Positions 7,989-17,063 are shown, counted from the stretch's first letter. The stretch is 64,000 bases of DNA from Methanomassiliicoccales archaeon LGM-DZ1 (GCA_030168595.1 CP115556.1:1054001-1118000); one strand, 5' to 3'. Notes: generated from the sequence alone by a model not told the origin. Numbers and translations: made by a program.

Positions 7989-8903
7989 TCAATCCCTCAT
8001 GTATCCCTTGGCGCGCTCCTCGACCATGTCCCAGGTGGGGGTGTTGGTCAGGGCGCCGGTCTTCTCGAGGACGAACGACGATACCGCGGCGGCCAGGACC
8101 AGGCTCTCCTTCTCAGAATATCCGTGGTAGAGCCCGGAGTAGAACCCGGCCCTGAAGGAGTCCCCGCAGCCGGTGGCGTCCACCGCAGCGGCCCCTTTGA
8201 CCGCCGGGATCCTGAAGATCTCGCCGTCGATGGAGGCCGTGCTCCCCTCTTCGCCGTCCGTGCGCACCACCAGCCTGGGGCCGATGTCGAACACCGACTT
8301 AAGACCCAGGCGCTCCTCGATGGCCTTGGCCTCGAAGGAGTTGCAGAAGAAGATGTCCGACGTGTCGGCGAGCTTCCTGAGGTTCTCCTTCACCCACCTG
8401 CGGTAGGTCTCCTGCGACGGGTCGCCGGCCACCTTTATCCCTTCCGCGCGCAGCTTCCTGGCCAGGGCGATGTAGTAAAGAGGCTCCCCGGTGCAGAAGT
8501 GCACATGCTCTGAGTTCATGGCGTTGCGGGACAGGTCGATGCCCGTCTTGATGATCTCCGCCTGCGGGCCCTGGTAGAAGATGACCTTCTGCCTCAGGCC
8601 GCTGTCGTTCATGATGATGCACGATGATGTCTCGTAACCGTCCACCGGTATGATCTCGTCGTCGATCAGGCCGCTGTCCCTGATCTCGTCCCGGTACACC
8701 TGGGGAAGGTCGGGGCCCACCAGCGCGGCCAGCGCCGTGGGGACGCCCAGCCGGGCCGCCGTTATGGCTATATTGGTGCCGGTGCCGCCGAGCGTCGTCT
8801 TCTTCGAAAGGATGTCCACAGTCTCGTTGAGGGCGGGAAAGTGGGGTATGGAAACGATCTGGTCTATGGTGACGTGGCCGAAAACTGTCAGGAAAGGCTT
8901 CAT
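7989..8903 (-). CDS. PfkB-family carbohydrate/nucleoside kinase
   Basis: 304 residues of ribokinase fold. The N-terminal part has GHVTIDQI and the substrate-site GGTGTNIAITAARLG glycines near residues 38-52. The C-terminal ATP site DATGCGDSFRAGF near residue 245 contains the catalytic Asp. The family phosphorylates sugars or nucleosides with ATP; the substrate is not evident. It lies in a tight minus-strand run with two GT4 genes upstream (1 bp gap) and the Fap7-like kinase downstream, and is the likely translational partner for that gene's odd start. Confidence 0.88.
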   Translation of the reverse strand: MKPFLTVFGHVTIDQIVSIPHFPALNETVDILSKKTTLGGTGTNIAITAARLGVPTALAALVGPDLPQVYRDEIRDSGLIDDEIIPVDGYETSSCIIMNDSGLRQKVIFYQGPQAEIIKTGIDLSRNAMNSEHVHFCTGEPLYYIALARKLRAEGIKVAGDPSQETYRRWVKENLRKLADTSDIFFCNSFEAKAIEERLGLKSVFDIGPRLVVRTDGEEGSTASIDGEIFRIPAVKGAAAVDATGCGDSFRAGFYSGLYHGYSEKESLVLAAAVSSFVLEKTGALTNTPTWDMVEERAKGYMRD

Positions 8904-8904
8904 C

Positions 8905-10014
8905 TCATTCGCTCCTGCGTCCGTCCGCCTCGGTGTACTCCCCGGATACGACCTTGGCGTAGACTTCCTCTATGGCGGGCAGATGGATGTCCCAGTCATA
9001 GAACTTCGCCCGCTCGGCCGATGCTCTGGCCAGCTCCTCGCATCTTTCCCTGTCCTCGAAGAGGGCGTTCATGGCATCCGCGAGGGCGGCGGCATCCCCT
9101 CTCGGGACCGCCACCCCGGCATCGCCGACGGTCTCCTTCAGGCCGGCGGCGTCGGAGCAGACGATGGGCCTTCCGCGCGCCATGAGCTCCTCGGCCGCCA
9201 GACCCAGGCTCTCGAACATCGACGGCATGACGAAGAACCGGCAGCTTCCCATGAGCTCCCGTTTCTCCTCGTCGGAGACGAACCCGCGCATCTCCACCCT
9301 ATCCTCCAGGCCGTACTTCGAGATGAGCCTGCGCAGCTTCTTCTCCTCCGGCCCCTTGCCGCAGACGATCAGCCGGTGGTCCACCTGCTTCATGGCCTCC
9401 ATCAGGACGCCGAGGCCCTTGGTGGCCACGAGCCTTCCCAAGCTCAGAGCGAAGTCTCCGCTGCCGCTGCCGGGCTCGACCGGGCGGTCGAGGCAGGTGG
9501 GCACGGCGGTGACGTAGCGCTCCGGGTATCCGCGGGCGATGAGGTCGTCCCTCACGGCCCCGCTGACGGCTATGATGTGGTCGAACGACCTCAGCGAGGA
9601 ATCGAAACGGGAATCGTTGATCCTCGACAGCGCGCCTGCGATCCCCATGCCCTCGCCCCACATGTTATGGTAGGTGAACACCTTCTTCCCGTCGTAGGCG
9701 CGCATGGCCTTGGTGTAGCTCGGCGCCCAGCGGTAGTTGAAGTTGACGACGTCCGGGTCCAGCGACTCCACCGCCTCCCCGACCCCTTTCGATGAGATGT
9801 AAGGCGGGTTGTACAGCTTCAGCTGCCTCGACTTCAGGCGGATGATGCGGTACCCCTCGGTCTTCTCCTCCTCCGGGTCGTCTTCGGAGAGCCTGCCGGT
9901 GACCACCGTCACCTCGTGCCCTTCGGCCGCCAGCCGGACGGCCGTGTCATGCATCCTGCGCTCGATGCCGCCTTTGTACGGATAATAGAACGGATTGACA
10001 TCAGCGATCTTCAT
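8905..10014 (-). CDS. Family 4 glycosyltransferase (GT-B)
   Basis: 369 residues. The N-domain begins MKIADVNPFYYPYKGGIERR, the glycine loop common to GT4 enzymes that use activated sugars. The C-domain carries SLGRLVATKGLGVL, ICGKGPEEKKL and the nucleotide-sugar motif MPSMFESLGLAAEELMARGRPIV with its EX7E pair (near residues 275-285). It probably glycosylates a lipid or cell-surface carrier; donor and acceptor are unknown. It is separated from the next GT4 by only 4 bp. Confidence 0.88.
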   Translation of the reverse strand: MKIADVNPFYYPYKGGIERRMHDTAVRLAAEGHEVTVVTGRLSEDDPEEEKTEGYRIIRLKSRQLKLYNPPYISSKGVGEAVESLDPDVVNFNYRWAPSYTKAMRAYDGKKVFTYHNMWGEGMGIAGALSRINDSRFDSSLRSFDHIIAVSGAVRDDLIARGYPERYVTAVPTCLDRPVEPGSGSGDFALSLGRLVATKGLGVLMEAMKQVDHRLIVCGKGPEEKKLRRLISKYGLEDRVEMRGFVSDEEKRELMGSCRFFVMPSMFESLGLAAEELMARGRPIVCSDAAGLKETVGDAGVAVPRGDAAALADAMNALFEDRERCEELARASAERAKFYDWDIHLPAIEEVYAKVVSGEYTEADGRRSE

Positions 10015-10018
10015 CGCA

Positions 10019-11182
10019 TCATCTCCCGGGAACGGGCTCCTCCGCTCCCGAACCTATGGCCGACCGGTACGCTTCCAACAGCCTCTCGGTGGTCGGCCGG
10101 ATGCCGTACGAGAGAGCGGTCGCCCTCCCGGCCTCCCGGACCTCGGGAGGAGCATCGAGCGCTTTCTCTATCGCAGCGGCGCATTCCTTCTCCGTGAGGC
10201 CGAACAGGTACCCGTTCTCCCCGTCGCGGATAAAGTCCGCGAACGCCCTGCCGTTGCCGCAGGCGACCGGCAGGCCGCAGGACATCGCCTCCTGCACCGT
10301 GAACCCCTGGGTCTCGAAGACGGACGCGGACGCGAAGCAGTCGGCCGAGGAATAGCAGGCGACGAGGTCGGCGCCTGTCTGATAGCCGGTGAAGAACACC
10401 CTGTCCTCCACCCCGGCTGAATGTGCCAGCTCCTTCAGGCCGTCCAGTGCCGGGCCCTGCCCGACCACCATGAGGACCGTGTCCCGGGGGAGGAGGGCCA
10501 TGCTCCTGACCAGCAGGTCGGCGTTCTTCTCGAAGGACACCCTCCCGACGGTGATGACCTCCCGGGCGCCCTCCGGGATGCCGAACCTCTTCCTGGCCTC
10601 CGCGCCCGCCGCCGGATCGCGCGAGAAATGGTCCGTGTCTATCCCGGTGGGGACGACCTCCATGCGTCTGGGACGTGCCTTCAGGTTCTCGGTGACCTCC
10701 CGTCCGGCGGACGGGGTGGGGACGAGGACCGCGGCGGGGCGCTTCAGCAGCTGCCTCAGGTACACGGAGGCGAGCTTCACGAGCCAGCTCTTCGGGAGCC
10801 TGATCGGGGAGTACTTATCGATGACGTCGGTCACGAGGGTATCGTAGGTGAGGACCACCGGGACGCCTGTCTTCCTGGACGCCCAGAGGGCCTTGACGGC
10901 CATGAAGGCGATGCCGCGCACATGGATCACGTCGGGGCGGAGCTCCCTTATGAGGGCGGCGGTCCGGGAACGGTAGAACGGGACATAGTACCCCGGATAG
11001 GAGCTCAGCTCCTTCGCTTTGAAGTAGTATACCCCTTCCTCGCGGTGCTCCGGGCCGGGGTCCGGCGCGATGACGAAGACCGTATGCCCCAGGGCCTCCA
11101 GGGCCGCGCGCGTGACCACAACGGCCGTGGCCACCCCGTCTATCGTCGGGCGGTAGCTGTCGGTCATTATGGCGATGCGCAT
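10019..11182 (-). CDS. Family 4 glycosyltransferase, glycolipid-synthase type
   Basis: 387 residues. The start MRIAIMTDSYRPTIDGVATAV and the strand VIHVRGIAFMAVKALWASRKTGVPVVLTYDT match the diglucosyl-diacylglycerol/mannosyltransferase branch of GT4. The C-domain shows TVGRVSFEKN, VVGQGPAL and ASVFETQGFTVQEAMSCGLPV with the EX7E motif. Given two GT4 genes and a CDP-alcohol transferase in the same run, a role in archaeal glycolipid head-group synthesis is plausible but inferred. The gene starts 3 bp after ahcY. Confidence 0.88.
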   Translation of the reverse strand: MRIAIMTDSYRPTIDGVATAVVVTRAALEALGHTVFVIAPDPGPEHREEGVYYFKAKELSSYPGYYVPFYRSRTAALIRELRPDVIHVRGIAFMAVKALWASRKTGVPVVLTYDTLVTDVIDKYSPIRLPKSWLVKLASVYLRQLLKRPAAVLVPTPSAGREVTENLKARPRRMEVVPTGIDTDHFSRDPAAGAEARKRFGIPEGAREVITVGRVSFEKNADLLVRSMALLPRDTVLMVVGQGPALDGLKELAHSAGVEDRVFFTGYQTGADLVACYSSADCFASASVFETQGFTVQEAMSCGLPVACGNGRAFADFIRDGENGYLFGLTEKECAAAIEKALDAPPEVREAGRATALSYGIRPTTERLLEAYRSAIGSGAEEPVPGR

Positions 11183-11185
11183 GCT

Positions 11186-12424
11186 TCAGGTTCCTTCCTG
11201 CCAGCTGTGGATGTAATCGTACTGTTCCTTGGTCTGGACGTCGATCTTTATCCCGAGGGAGGCCAGCTTTATCCTGGCTATCTCTGTGTCGATCTCCTCC
11301 GGGACGCGGAAGACCCCGGGGGCCATCTCGTCGTGGTGCTGCACCATGTAGACTATGCCCATGGCCTGGGAGGCGAACGAGGTGTCCATGATCTCGGCGG
11401 GGTGCCCCTGGCCGGCGGCCAGGTTCATGAGCCTGCCCTCGGCTATGAGGTAGAGCTTCCTGCCGTCCTTCATAACATATCTGTCGACGAAGTCCCTGGC
11501 CTTCTCCTTGGACACCGACATCTCCTCCAGGTCCTTCTTGGAGATCTCGTTGTCGAAGTGGCCGACGTTCCCCATGATGCACCCGTCCTTCATGACGGCC
11601 AGAGCATCGCGGGTGACGATGTCCTTGCATCCGGTGACGGTCATGATGATGTCGGCGGTCTTGGCGGCCTCGGCCATGGGCATGACATCGAAGCCGTCCA
11701 TGCGGGCCTCGATGGCCTTCACCGGGTCGATCTCGGTGACGGTGACGAGCGCCCCGAGCCCCTTGGCGCGCATGGCGATGCCCTTGCCGCACCAGCCGTA
11801 CCCGGCGACGACCAGGCGCTTCCCGGCCACGATGAGGTTGGTGGCCTCCATCCATCCGTCGAAGGCGCTCTGCCCGGTCCCGTAGCGGTTGTCGAAGAGG
11901 TACTTCATCTTCGCGTCGTTGATATCCATGACAGGGAACTCGAGCTTGTGCTGGGCGGCCATGGCCTTCAGCCTGACCACGCCGGTGGTGGTCTCCTCGT
12001 TCCCTCCCTTGATGCTCTTCAGCACCTCCCTGCGGGAGGTGTGGGCCATGGTGATGAGATCGGCCCCGTCGTCGATGACGTAGTCCGGGCCGATGTCGAG
12101 CACCGCGTTCAGGTTCGCGTAGTACTCCTCCTGGCTCTCCCCTTTCTTGGCGTGCACGTCGAGCCCGTACTCCTCGCGGAGGGCCGCGGCCACCGAGTCG
12201 TCGGTGGAGAGCGGGTTGCAGCTCGCGAGGCAGATCTTCGCGCCGGCATTGGCCAGCGTGACCGCCAGCATCCCGGTCTTGGCCTCAGTGTGGAGTGCCA
12301 TGCCTATCTTCAGGCCCTCGAGGGGCCTCTCCCTGCGGTAGCGCCTGTCCAGCTCCTGGATGACCGGCATGTGCTCGTACGCCCATCTGAGCCTCAGGCT
12401 CCCTTTTTTCACAAGTTCGTCCAT
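11186..12424 (-). CDS. ahcY: Adenosylhomocysteinase (S-adenosyl/S-inosyl-homocysteine hydrolase)
   Basis: 412 residues, the length of archaeal enzymes lacking the bacterial insertion. The protein regenerates homocysteine from the product of SAM-dependent methylations; methanogen homologues often prefer S-inosylhomocysteine. Visible signatures are ALHTEAKT, ETTTGVVRLK, DNRYGTGQSAFDGW, the NAD-binding VAGYGWCGKGIA near residue 205, NVGHFDNEI, and AEGRLMNLAAGQGHP. It lies 15 bp after the phosphopantoate ligase gene, in the same direction. Confidence 0.95.
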   Translation of the reverse strand: MDELVKKGSLRLRWAYEHMPVIQELDRRYRRERPLEGLKIGMALHTEAKTGMLAVTLANAGAKICLASCNPLSTDDSVAAALREEYGLDVHAKKGESQEEYYANLNAVLDIGPDYVIDDGADLITMAHTSRREVLKSIKGGNEETTTGVVRLKAMAAQHKLEFPVMDINDAKMKYLFDNRYGTGQSAFDGWMEATNLIVAGKRLVVAGYGWCGKGIAMRAKGLGALVTVTEIDPVKAIEARMDGFDVMPMAEAAKTADIIMTVTGCKDIVTRDALAVMKDGCIMGNVGHFDNEISKKDLEEMSVSKEKARDFVDRYVMKDGRKLYLIAEGRLMNLAAGQGHPAEIMDTSFASQAMGIVYMVQHHDEMAPGVFRVPEEIDTEIARIKLASLGIKIDVQTKEQYDYIHSWQEGT

Positions 12425-12439
12425 TTTCTTCCCTTCCGG

Positions 12440-13195
12440 TCATTCCTTGCTGAACTCTGACATGAGGTATCCGCAGATGGCCTCGATCTCCCCTTCGCGG
12501 GTCTTCCGCGCTGAATACGAGGATATCAGCGCGTCGATCTCCGCGTCCTTCCCCCTGAGCTCCTTCACGTAGGCGGTGATGTTCGCCAGCGCCCTGGAGA
12601 TCTCGTCGGAGATGGGCACGGTCGCCATTCTCGAGGTCCTCGACAGGGGGTTGAGATCGAGCGAGATGACCTTCTTCCCCATGGCCACGAGGGCCTCCGC
12701 GCGGTCGCCGTCCTCGATGGGGACCACGATGACGTCGCTGCTCCCGACCCCTTCCTGCGTGCAGAGGGCGCGGTCGTGGTTCAGCCCGGGGATCCTCGTG
12801 TCAGGGTCCCTCCCGAGGACGTTCTTCGCGCCCTTCGACTCCATGTACGAGATGAGCTTCTCCATCCGTTCCGGGGTGCGGTGGAAGAGGTTGACCTCCA
12901 TCTTGGCCGGGACCGCCTCGGCAAGGGCGATCAGGCCCTCGGGGTCCAGGACCACCGAGTTGCCGTTCATGCACACGACGGGGTTCTCCGCCCTCAGAAG
13001 CATGGCGGCGGCCACCTTCTCGGCATGCCTCGCGGGCTCCGTGGTCCTCTCCCCCATGAGGTAGTCGAACGCCTCTCCCCTGCCCTGGGATATCAGCCCG
13101 GTGGGGTCGGCCATTCCCTCCTTCACGCCCTCGGCGAGCTTCTCCCTCGTCACGAGCGATTTGTAGCGCGGATGATCCTTCGGAATAGAAGACAC
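12440..13195 (-). CDS. 4-phosphopantoate--beta-alanine ligase (archaeal phosphopantothenate synthetase)
   Basis: 251 residues matching the archaeal phosphopantothenate synthetase family (former DUF137). These enzymes join phosphopantoate and beta-alanine with ATP on the archaeal route to coenzyme A. Recognised segments are DHPRYKSL at the N-terminus, MNGNSVVLDPEGLIAL, EVNLFHRTPERM and VISLDLNPLSRTSRMATV in the C-terminal half. It is the first gene of the minus-strand run that continues with ahcY and the glycosyltransferases. Confidence 0.92.
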   Translation of the reverse strand: MSSIPKDHPRYKSLVTREKLAEGVKEGMADPTGLISQGRGEAFDYLMGERTTEPARHAEKVAAAMLLRAENPVVCMNGNSVVLDPEGLIALAEAVPAKMEVNLFHRTPERMEKLISYMESKGAKNVLGRDPDTRIPGLNHDRALCTQEGVGSSDVIVVPIEDGDRAEALVAMGKKVISLDLNPLSRTSRMATVPISDEISRALANITAYVKELRGKDAEIDALISSYSARKTREGEIEAICGYLMSEFSKE

Positions 13196-13740
13196 AGCCG
13201 TTGAATGAGGGTGCGCCTATTATAATTGCGCGTGCGAAGAACACATCGCAGCGCAGGATGCCCGAAGTATTGTCATTATTCGATGCGCTCTATGACAATA
13301 GACAGCAGGGAAGCCGATGCCCTCCCGATGCAATGGCATCGAGAGCTGGAAATACAGGGTGGGCAGCAGAACACCTCTGAGTCACGGCTTCCGAACCAGA
13401 ACACTCCGTCGAAACGCGAATCTCTTTTGACGCATATCTCATACTTTTGGACATCAGTAAATTCCCTGAGGATCATTGCAACACCGCAGTCCGTCAGTTG
13501 TTTGTTCGCACACCTCTGCTATGGGATGTATGCTGGATCGGCTCACAGGCAGCCGGAATCCAGCATGTTCGAAGATTTGCCATTCTTCTGAATACCGTCT
13601 TTTTGAATGTTCAGTTCGGCCGGATAATGATTGCATATCCTGAGTCACGGGTATTGCAATGCATGCGCTTCATATGCCGTGTTCAATGATTCAATCCCCA
13701 TGACGGAGCGGCATTCGGTCTGGATTCAAAATCTGAAAAA
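13196..13740. other. AT-richer intergenic island with decayed sequence
   Basis: About 545 bp of lower GC than its neighbours. It holds the Ada-like remnant described separately. An 8-bp inverted repeat (TGCTGGAT and ATCCAGCA, about 13529-13567) is also present. Other open frames here have no recognisable domain or coding bias. Confidence 0.5.
13276..13476 (-). pseudogene. Remnant of an Ada-type metal-binding (DNA methylphosphotriester repair) domain
   Basis: A minus-strand frame from the ATG at 13476 reads KYEICVKRDSRFDGVFWFG and then SEVFCCPPC, which matches the start of the Ada zinc-binding domain (RDxRFDGxF, then TGIYCRPSC). The family then needs a Pro/Arg stretch and a GFRPCKRC motif. 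In this frame the sequence ends in an unrelated tail, but shifting one base after CPPC gives LDAIASGGHRLPCC, which resembles the missing second half. A frameshift plus internal deletion is therefore likely. No methyltransferase domain follows. The identification rests on a short motif read by eye. Confidence 0.45.
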
Positions 13741-13759
13741 GGCCCCGCAAAACGGGGCC
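13741..13759 (-). terminator. GC hairpin after the surface-protein gene
   Basis: GGCCCCG and CGGGGCC form a perfect 7-bp stem with a CAAAA loop, about 22 bp beyond the stop of the minus-strand B-repeat protein gene. Its function is inferred from position. Confidence 0.55.
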
Positions 13760-13781
13760 GAAAAGGTTTGCGCCGGACTCT

Positions 13782-16700
13782 TCAAGGCCTGATTACATTA
13801 TAGTGCACGGCGGCGACGGCCCCGGCTACGAACAGCACGATCAGGATCGCTGTGGCCAGCGCGAGCAGAGCGATGCCGGCTCCCGCTCCGTCGTCCTTCT
13901 CCCACTGGGCGTAGAGGACCAGGTCCGCGGTCAGGTCGGAGATCTCCGCGCCGTCGGCGTACGAGGTCCCGCTGCCGTCGGCGGCGGTGTTCCATCCGGC
14001 GAAGGAATAATCGTCCCTGGTGAATCCGTTGGCGGTCAGGGCCTTGGCGGCCTCGCCGTAGGTGACCTGCATGGAAGCGGTCGTTCCAGAGGTGCTGCCG
14101 TTGCCGTCGAAGGAAACGGTGTAGGTGTCAGCGGTCCACTGGGCGTAGAGAGTAAGATCAGACAAAAGGTCGGAGACCGAAGACCCGTCGGCATACGAAA
14201 CTCCTCCTCCGTTCGCCTGAGTGTTCCAGCCGGTAAAAGTATAGCCGGTCTTGGTGAATCCGTTGGCGGGGAGAGTAACCTCACCGGCACCGTAAGTCAC
14301 GGAGACCGATGGAATACTACCGGAAGTGCTTCCGTTGCCGTCGAACGTGACAGCATAGGTGTCTGCAGTCCACTGAGCATAGAGTGTGAGGATGGAGGTC
14401 ATGTCGGCTATCTCGTCGCCTGCGGCGTACGAGGTGCCTTCTCCGTCAGCCTGGGTGTTCCAGCCGGCGAAGCTGTAGCCGGTCCTGGTGAATCCATTGA
14501 GTGAAACGGCCAATGTGCCCCCGTACTCAACGTTCTGCGCGTCGGTAGAGCCTCCGTCAGCGCCGTTCCCATCGTACGAGATCGTATAGGTGATGATTGT
14601 CCACTGGGCGTAGAGGGTAATGGCAGAGGTGAGGTCGGACACTGAGTCCCCGTCAGAGTAAGCAGTTCCTTCGCCGTCCGCCTGAGTGTTCCATCCAGAA
14701 AAGGTATAGCCAGTCTTGGAGAAACTGTTGGAAGTGAGGGTAACAGCCCCGGCACCGTAGGTCACGGAAACCGGGTCCATGGTCCCGGAGGTGCTGCCGT
14801 TGCCGTCAAACGTAACAGTGTAGGTGTTCGCGGTCCACTGGGCGTAGAGGATTATGGACTCAGTGAGATCGGACACCAGTGCCCCATCGACGAACACTGC
14901 GCCTTCGCCGTCAGCCTGGGTGTTCCAGCCGGAGAAGCTGTAGCCGATCCTGGAGAACCCATTGAGGGTGAGGGCCTTGGCAGCCTCGCCGTAGGTGACC
15001 TGCATGGAAGCGGTCGTTCCCGAAGTGCTTCCATTCCCGACAAAGACCACTTCATACGCGTTCGCAGTCCACTGAGCGTAGAGTGTGAAGGACGATGTCA
15101 GGTTCGAAACCTCCTGACCATCGGCGTATGCAGTGCCTTCTCCGTCTGCCTGAGTGTTCCAGCCGACGAAGCTGTAGCCGATCTTTTCGAAATTGTTGAG
15201 AGTCAGGGCTACTGGGTCTGCGCCGTATGTTACATTGGTCGCCGAAGTGGCGCCGGACGTACTGCCGTTGCCGTCGAACGTGACGGTGTATGTGTTCGCG
15301 GACCACTGAGCGTAGAGGGCGAGATCGGACAGAAGATTGGAGACCGAGGTACCGTCGGCAAACGCCGTCCCTTCTCCGTTCGCCTGAGTGTTCCATCCCG
15401 TGAAACTGTATCCTGTCCTGGTGAAGCCGTTGGAAGTGAGGGTGACGGCCCCGGCATCGTAAGTGACCGAAATGGAAAGGGTGGATCCGCCGTCGGCACC
15501 GTTGCCGTCGAACGTGACGGTGTAGGTGTCAGCGGTCCACTGAGCGAAGAGGATGAGATCGGACAGGAGATTGGAGACCGAGGCGCTATCAGCATACGTT
15601 TCTCCTCCACCGTTCGCCTGGGTATTCCATCCGGTGAAAGTGTAGCCGGTCCTTGTAAAGCCGTTGGCTGTAAGAGCGACAGCTGCGGCATTGTAAGTGA
15701 CGGAAACCGAAAGGGTGGATCCGCCGTCGCTCCCGTTCCCCTCGAAGGTCACAACATATGTGTCAGCAATCCACTGAGCGTAGAGAGTAATGGAAGACAG
15801 AAGATTGGAGATCAATGCCCCGTCATCATATGCATCGCCGTTTCCGTCAGTCTGGGTGTTCCATCCCGAGAAGGTGTATCCTGTCTTAGTGAAGGTATTG
15901 GCAGGAAGGGTAACAGCTCCCGCACCGTAGGTCACGGTGATCGAATCCATTGATGACCCGCCGTCGCTCCCGTTGCCGTCGAAAGATACTGTCTGATTAA
16001 CCCCGGTCCACTTAGCGTACAGAGTTATGTTCGAGGTGATGTTGGAGATTGTGTCGCCTACGGCGTAGTCGGTGCCTTCGCCGTCCGCCTGAGTGTTCCA
16101 GCCGTTGAAAGTGTAGCCGGCCCTGATGAAGCCGTTGTCCGAGACCGTCAGAGAGCCACCGTACGAAACGGTCTGCGAAGATACCGAACCGCTGTCGCTG
16201 CCGTTGTCGTCGTAAGACAGAGTCTGGTATGCAAGAAGCGGATCGGATGCGGAATCCCTCTTCCATGTGTGACCGGAAAGGTTAGCGGCGGTAACATCAA
16301 GAGCAGCCCCATCGGATGTGTTCTTGAAAGTGCCCACGCCAGAGAATGCACTGCTGCCAATAGTAGTTACTGAATCCGGGATGTTGATAGACAATATTGC
16401 ACTGCAATCGAAGAATGCGCTGATGCCGATTTCTTCAAGTCCATCTGGAAGGGTTACTGATGTGAGGGCGGTGCAATAATAGAATGCGCCACTGTTAATA
16501 ATCCGTACTGAACTCGGAACTTCATATGTTGTCGATGCTGACTTTGCCGGATATTGAATCGGTTTCGTCATATCCTTGTCAAAGAGAACGCCGTCTGCGG
16601 AGCAGTATGATTCATTTTCGCTGCTGACTATAAACGATTCAATAGATGTGCATCCGAAAAATGCATAATCTCCGATTAACAACACCGATGATGGAATATT

Positions 16701-17063
16701 CACCGATGTGAGGGCTGTGTTAAGATAAAATGTGCCACCGTTAATAGCCGTGACTGTATATGAAGTGCCAGTGTCGGAATCGGTCGCTGTGCTCGGAATA
16801 TCGGCAGATGTAATGCTGGTATCTGTTAGTCCGGTGACAGCGACGGTCGTTCCGTCCTCGTTCACTGTGTAAGTGAACGTTCTGTCGTTGAAAGTGTCTC
16901 CCGCAGCTGCATCCGAGTCTTCAGATGACGCCGACAGGCCTCCAATCGCGCAGCAGAGCAGCACGCAGACCGCGGCCGCGATGCCGATGATGAGCCGGCG
17001 AGTTCCCCGGCCGGCGGAGAGGAATTCACACCTTCCCATATGTCCATGTTCAAGATTGTTCAT
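13782..17063 (-). CDS. Secreted/membrane-anchored surface protein: LRR_5 (BspA-like) plus ten InlB-type B repeats
   Basis: 1093 residues. A basic N-terminus followed by a hydrophobic segment (about 23-45) acts as a signal or anchor. BspA-like leucine-rich repeats (SVNIPSSVLLIGDYAFFGC type) occupy about 90-270. Then come ten tandem 77-79-residue units with the Listeria-Bacteroides pattern (FDGNGS, GYTFSGWNTQADGEG, LYAQWTA), then an Ala/Val-rich transmembrane helix and a short HYNVIRP tail. Such proteins are exported and are thought to mediate adhesion in gut microbes. The frame could begin at a TTG (17096), but GAGGTG sits 6 bp before the ATG at 17063. An ISL3 element is inserted 69 bp upstream. 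Confidence 0.85.
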   Translation of the reverse strand: MNNLEHGHMGRCEFLSAGRGTRRLIIGIAAAVCVLLCCAIGGLSASSEDSDAAAGDTFNDRTFTYTVNEDGTTVAVTGLTDTSITSADIPSTATDSDTGTSYTVTAINGGTFYLNTALTSVNIPSSVLLIGDYAFFGCTSIESFIVSSENESYCSADGVLFDKDMTKPIQYPAKSASTTYEVPSSVRIINSGAFYYCTALTSVTLPDGLEEIGISAFFDCSAILSINIPDSVTTIGSSAFSGVGTFKNTSDGAALDVTAANLSGHTWKRDSASDPLLAYQTLSYDDNGSDSGSVSSQTVSYGGSLTVSDNGFIRAGYTFNGWNTQADGEGTDYAVGDTISNITSNITLYAKWTGVNQTVSFDGNGSDGGSSMDSITVTYGAGAVTLPANTFTKTGYTFSGWNTQTDGNGDAYDDGALISNLLSSITLYAQWIADTYVVTFEGNGSDGGSTLSVSVTYNAAAVALTANGFTRTGYTFTGWNTQANGGGETYADSASVSNLLSDLILFAQWTADTYTVTFDGNGADGGSTLSISVTYDAGAVTLTSNGFTRTGYSFTGWNTQANGEGTAFADGTSVSNLLSDLALYAQWSANTYTVTFDGNGSTSGATSATNVTYGADPVALTLNNFEKIGYSFVGWNTQADGEGTAYADGQEVSNLTSSFTLYAQWTANAYEVVFVGNGSTSGTTASMQVTYGEAAKALTLNGFSRIGYSFSGWNTQADGEGAVFVDGALVSDLTESIILYAQWTANTYTVTFDGNGSTSGTMDPVSVTYGAGAVTLTSNSFSKTGYTFSGWNTQADGEGTAYSDGDSVSDLTSAITLYAQWTIITYTISYDGNGADGGSTDAQNVEYGGTLAVSLNGFTRTGYSFAGWNTQADGEGTSYAAGDEIADMTSILTLYAQWTADTYAVTFDGNGSTSGSIPSVSVTYGAGEVTLPANGFTKTGYTFTGWNTQANGGGVSYADGSSVSDLLSDLTLYAQWTADTYTVSFDGNGSTSGTTASMQVTYGEAAKALTANGFTRDDYSFAGWNTAADGSGTSYADGAEISDLTADLVLYAQWEKDDGAGAGIALLALATAILIVLFVAGAVAAVHYNVIRP
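13893..16227 (-). repeat. Ten tandem ~234-bp B-repeat units
   Basis: Ten in-frame copies of about 231-237 bp encode the B repeats of the surface protein. Units 6 and 10 share a long nearly identical stretch (about 14034-14110 and 14966-15042), while other units differ more, which suggests recent copying between repeats. Confidence 0.85.

Noticed and set aside
10421-12460. A 679-codon plus-strand frame opposite ahcY and a GT4 gene
   Set aside because: It is the His/Gly/Asp-rich complement shadow of two clearly recognised genes.
13226-13591. A 121-codon plus-strand frame upstream of the surface-protein gene
   Set aside because: It has no domain or coding bias and overlaps the Ada-like remnant on the other strand.
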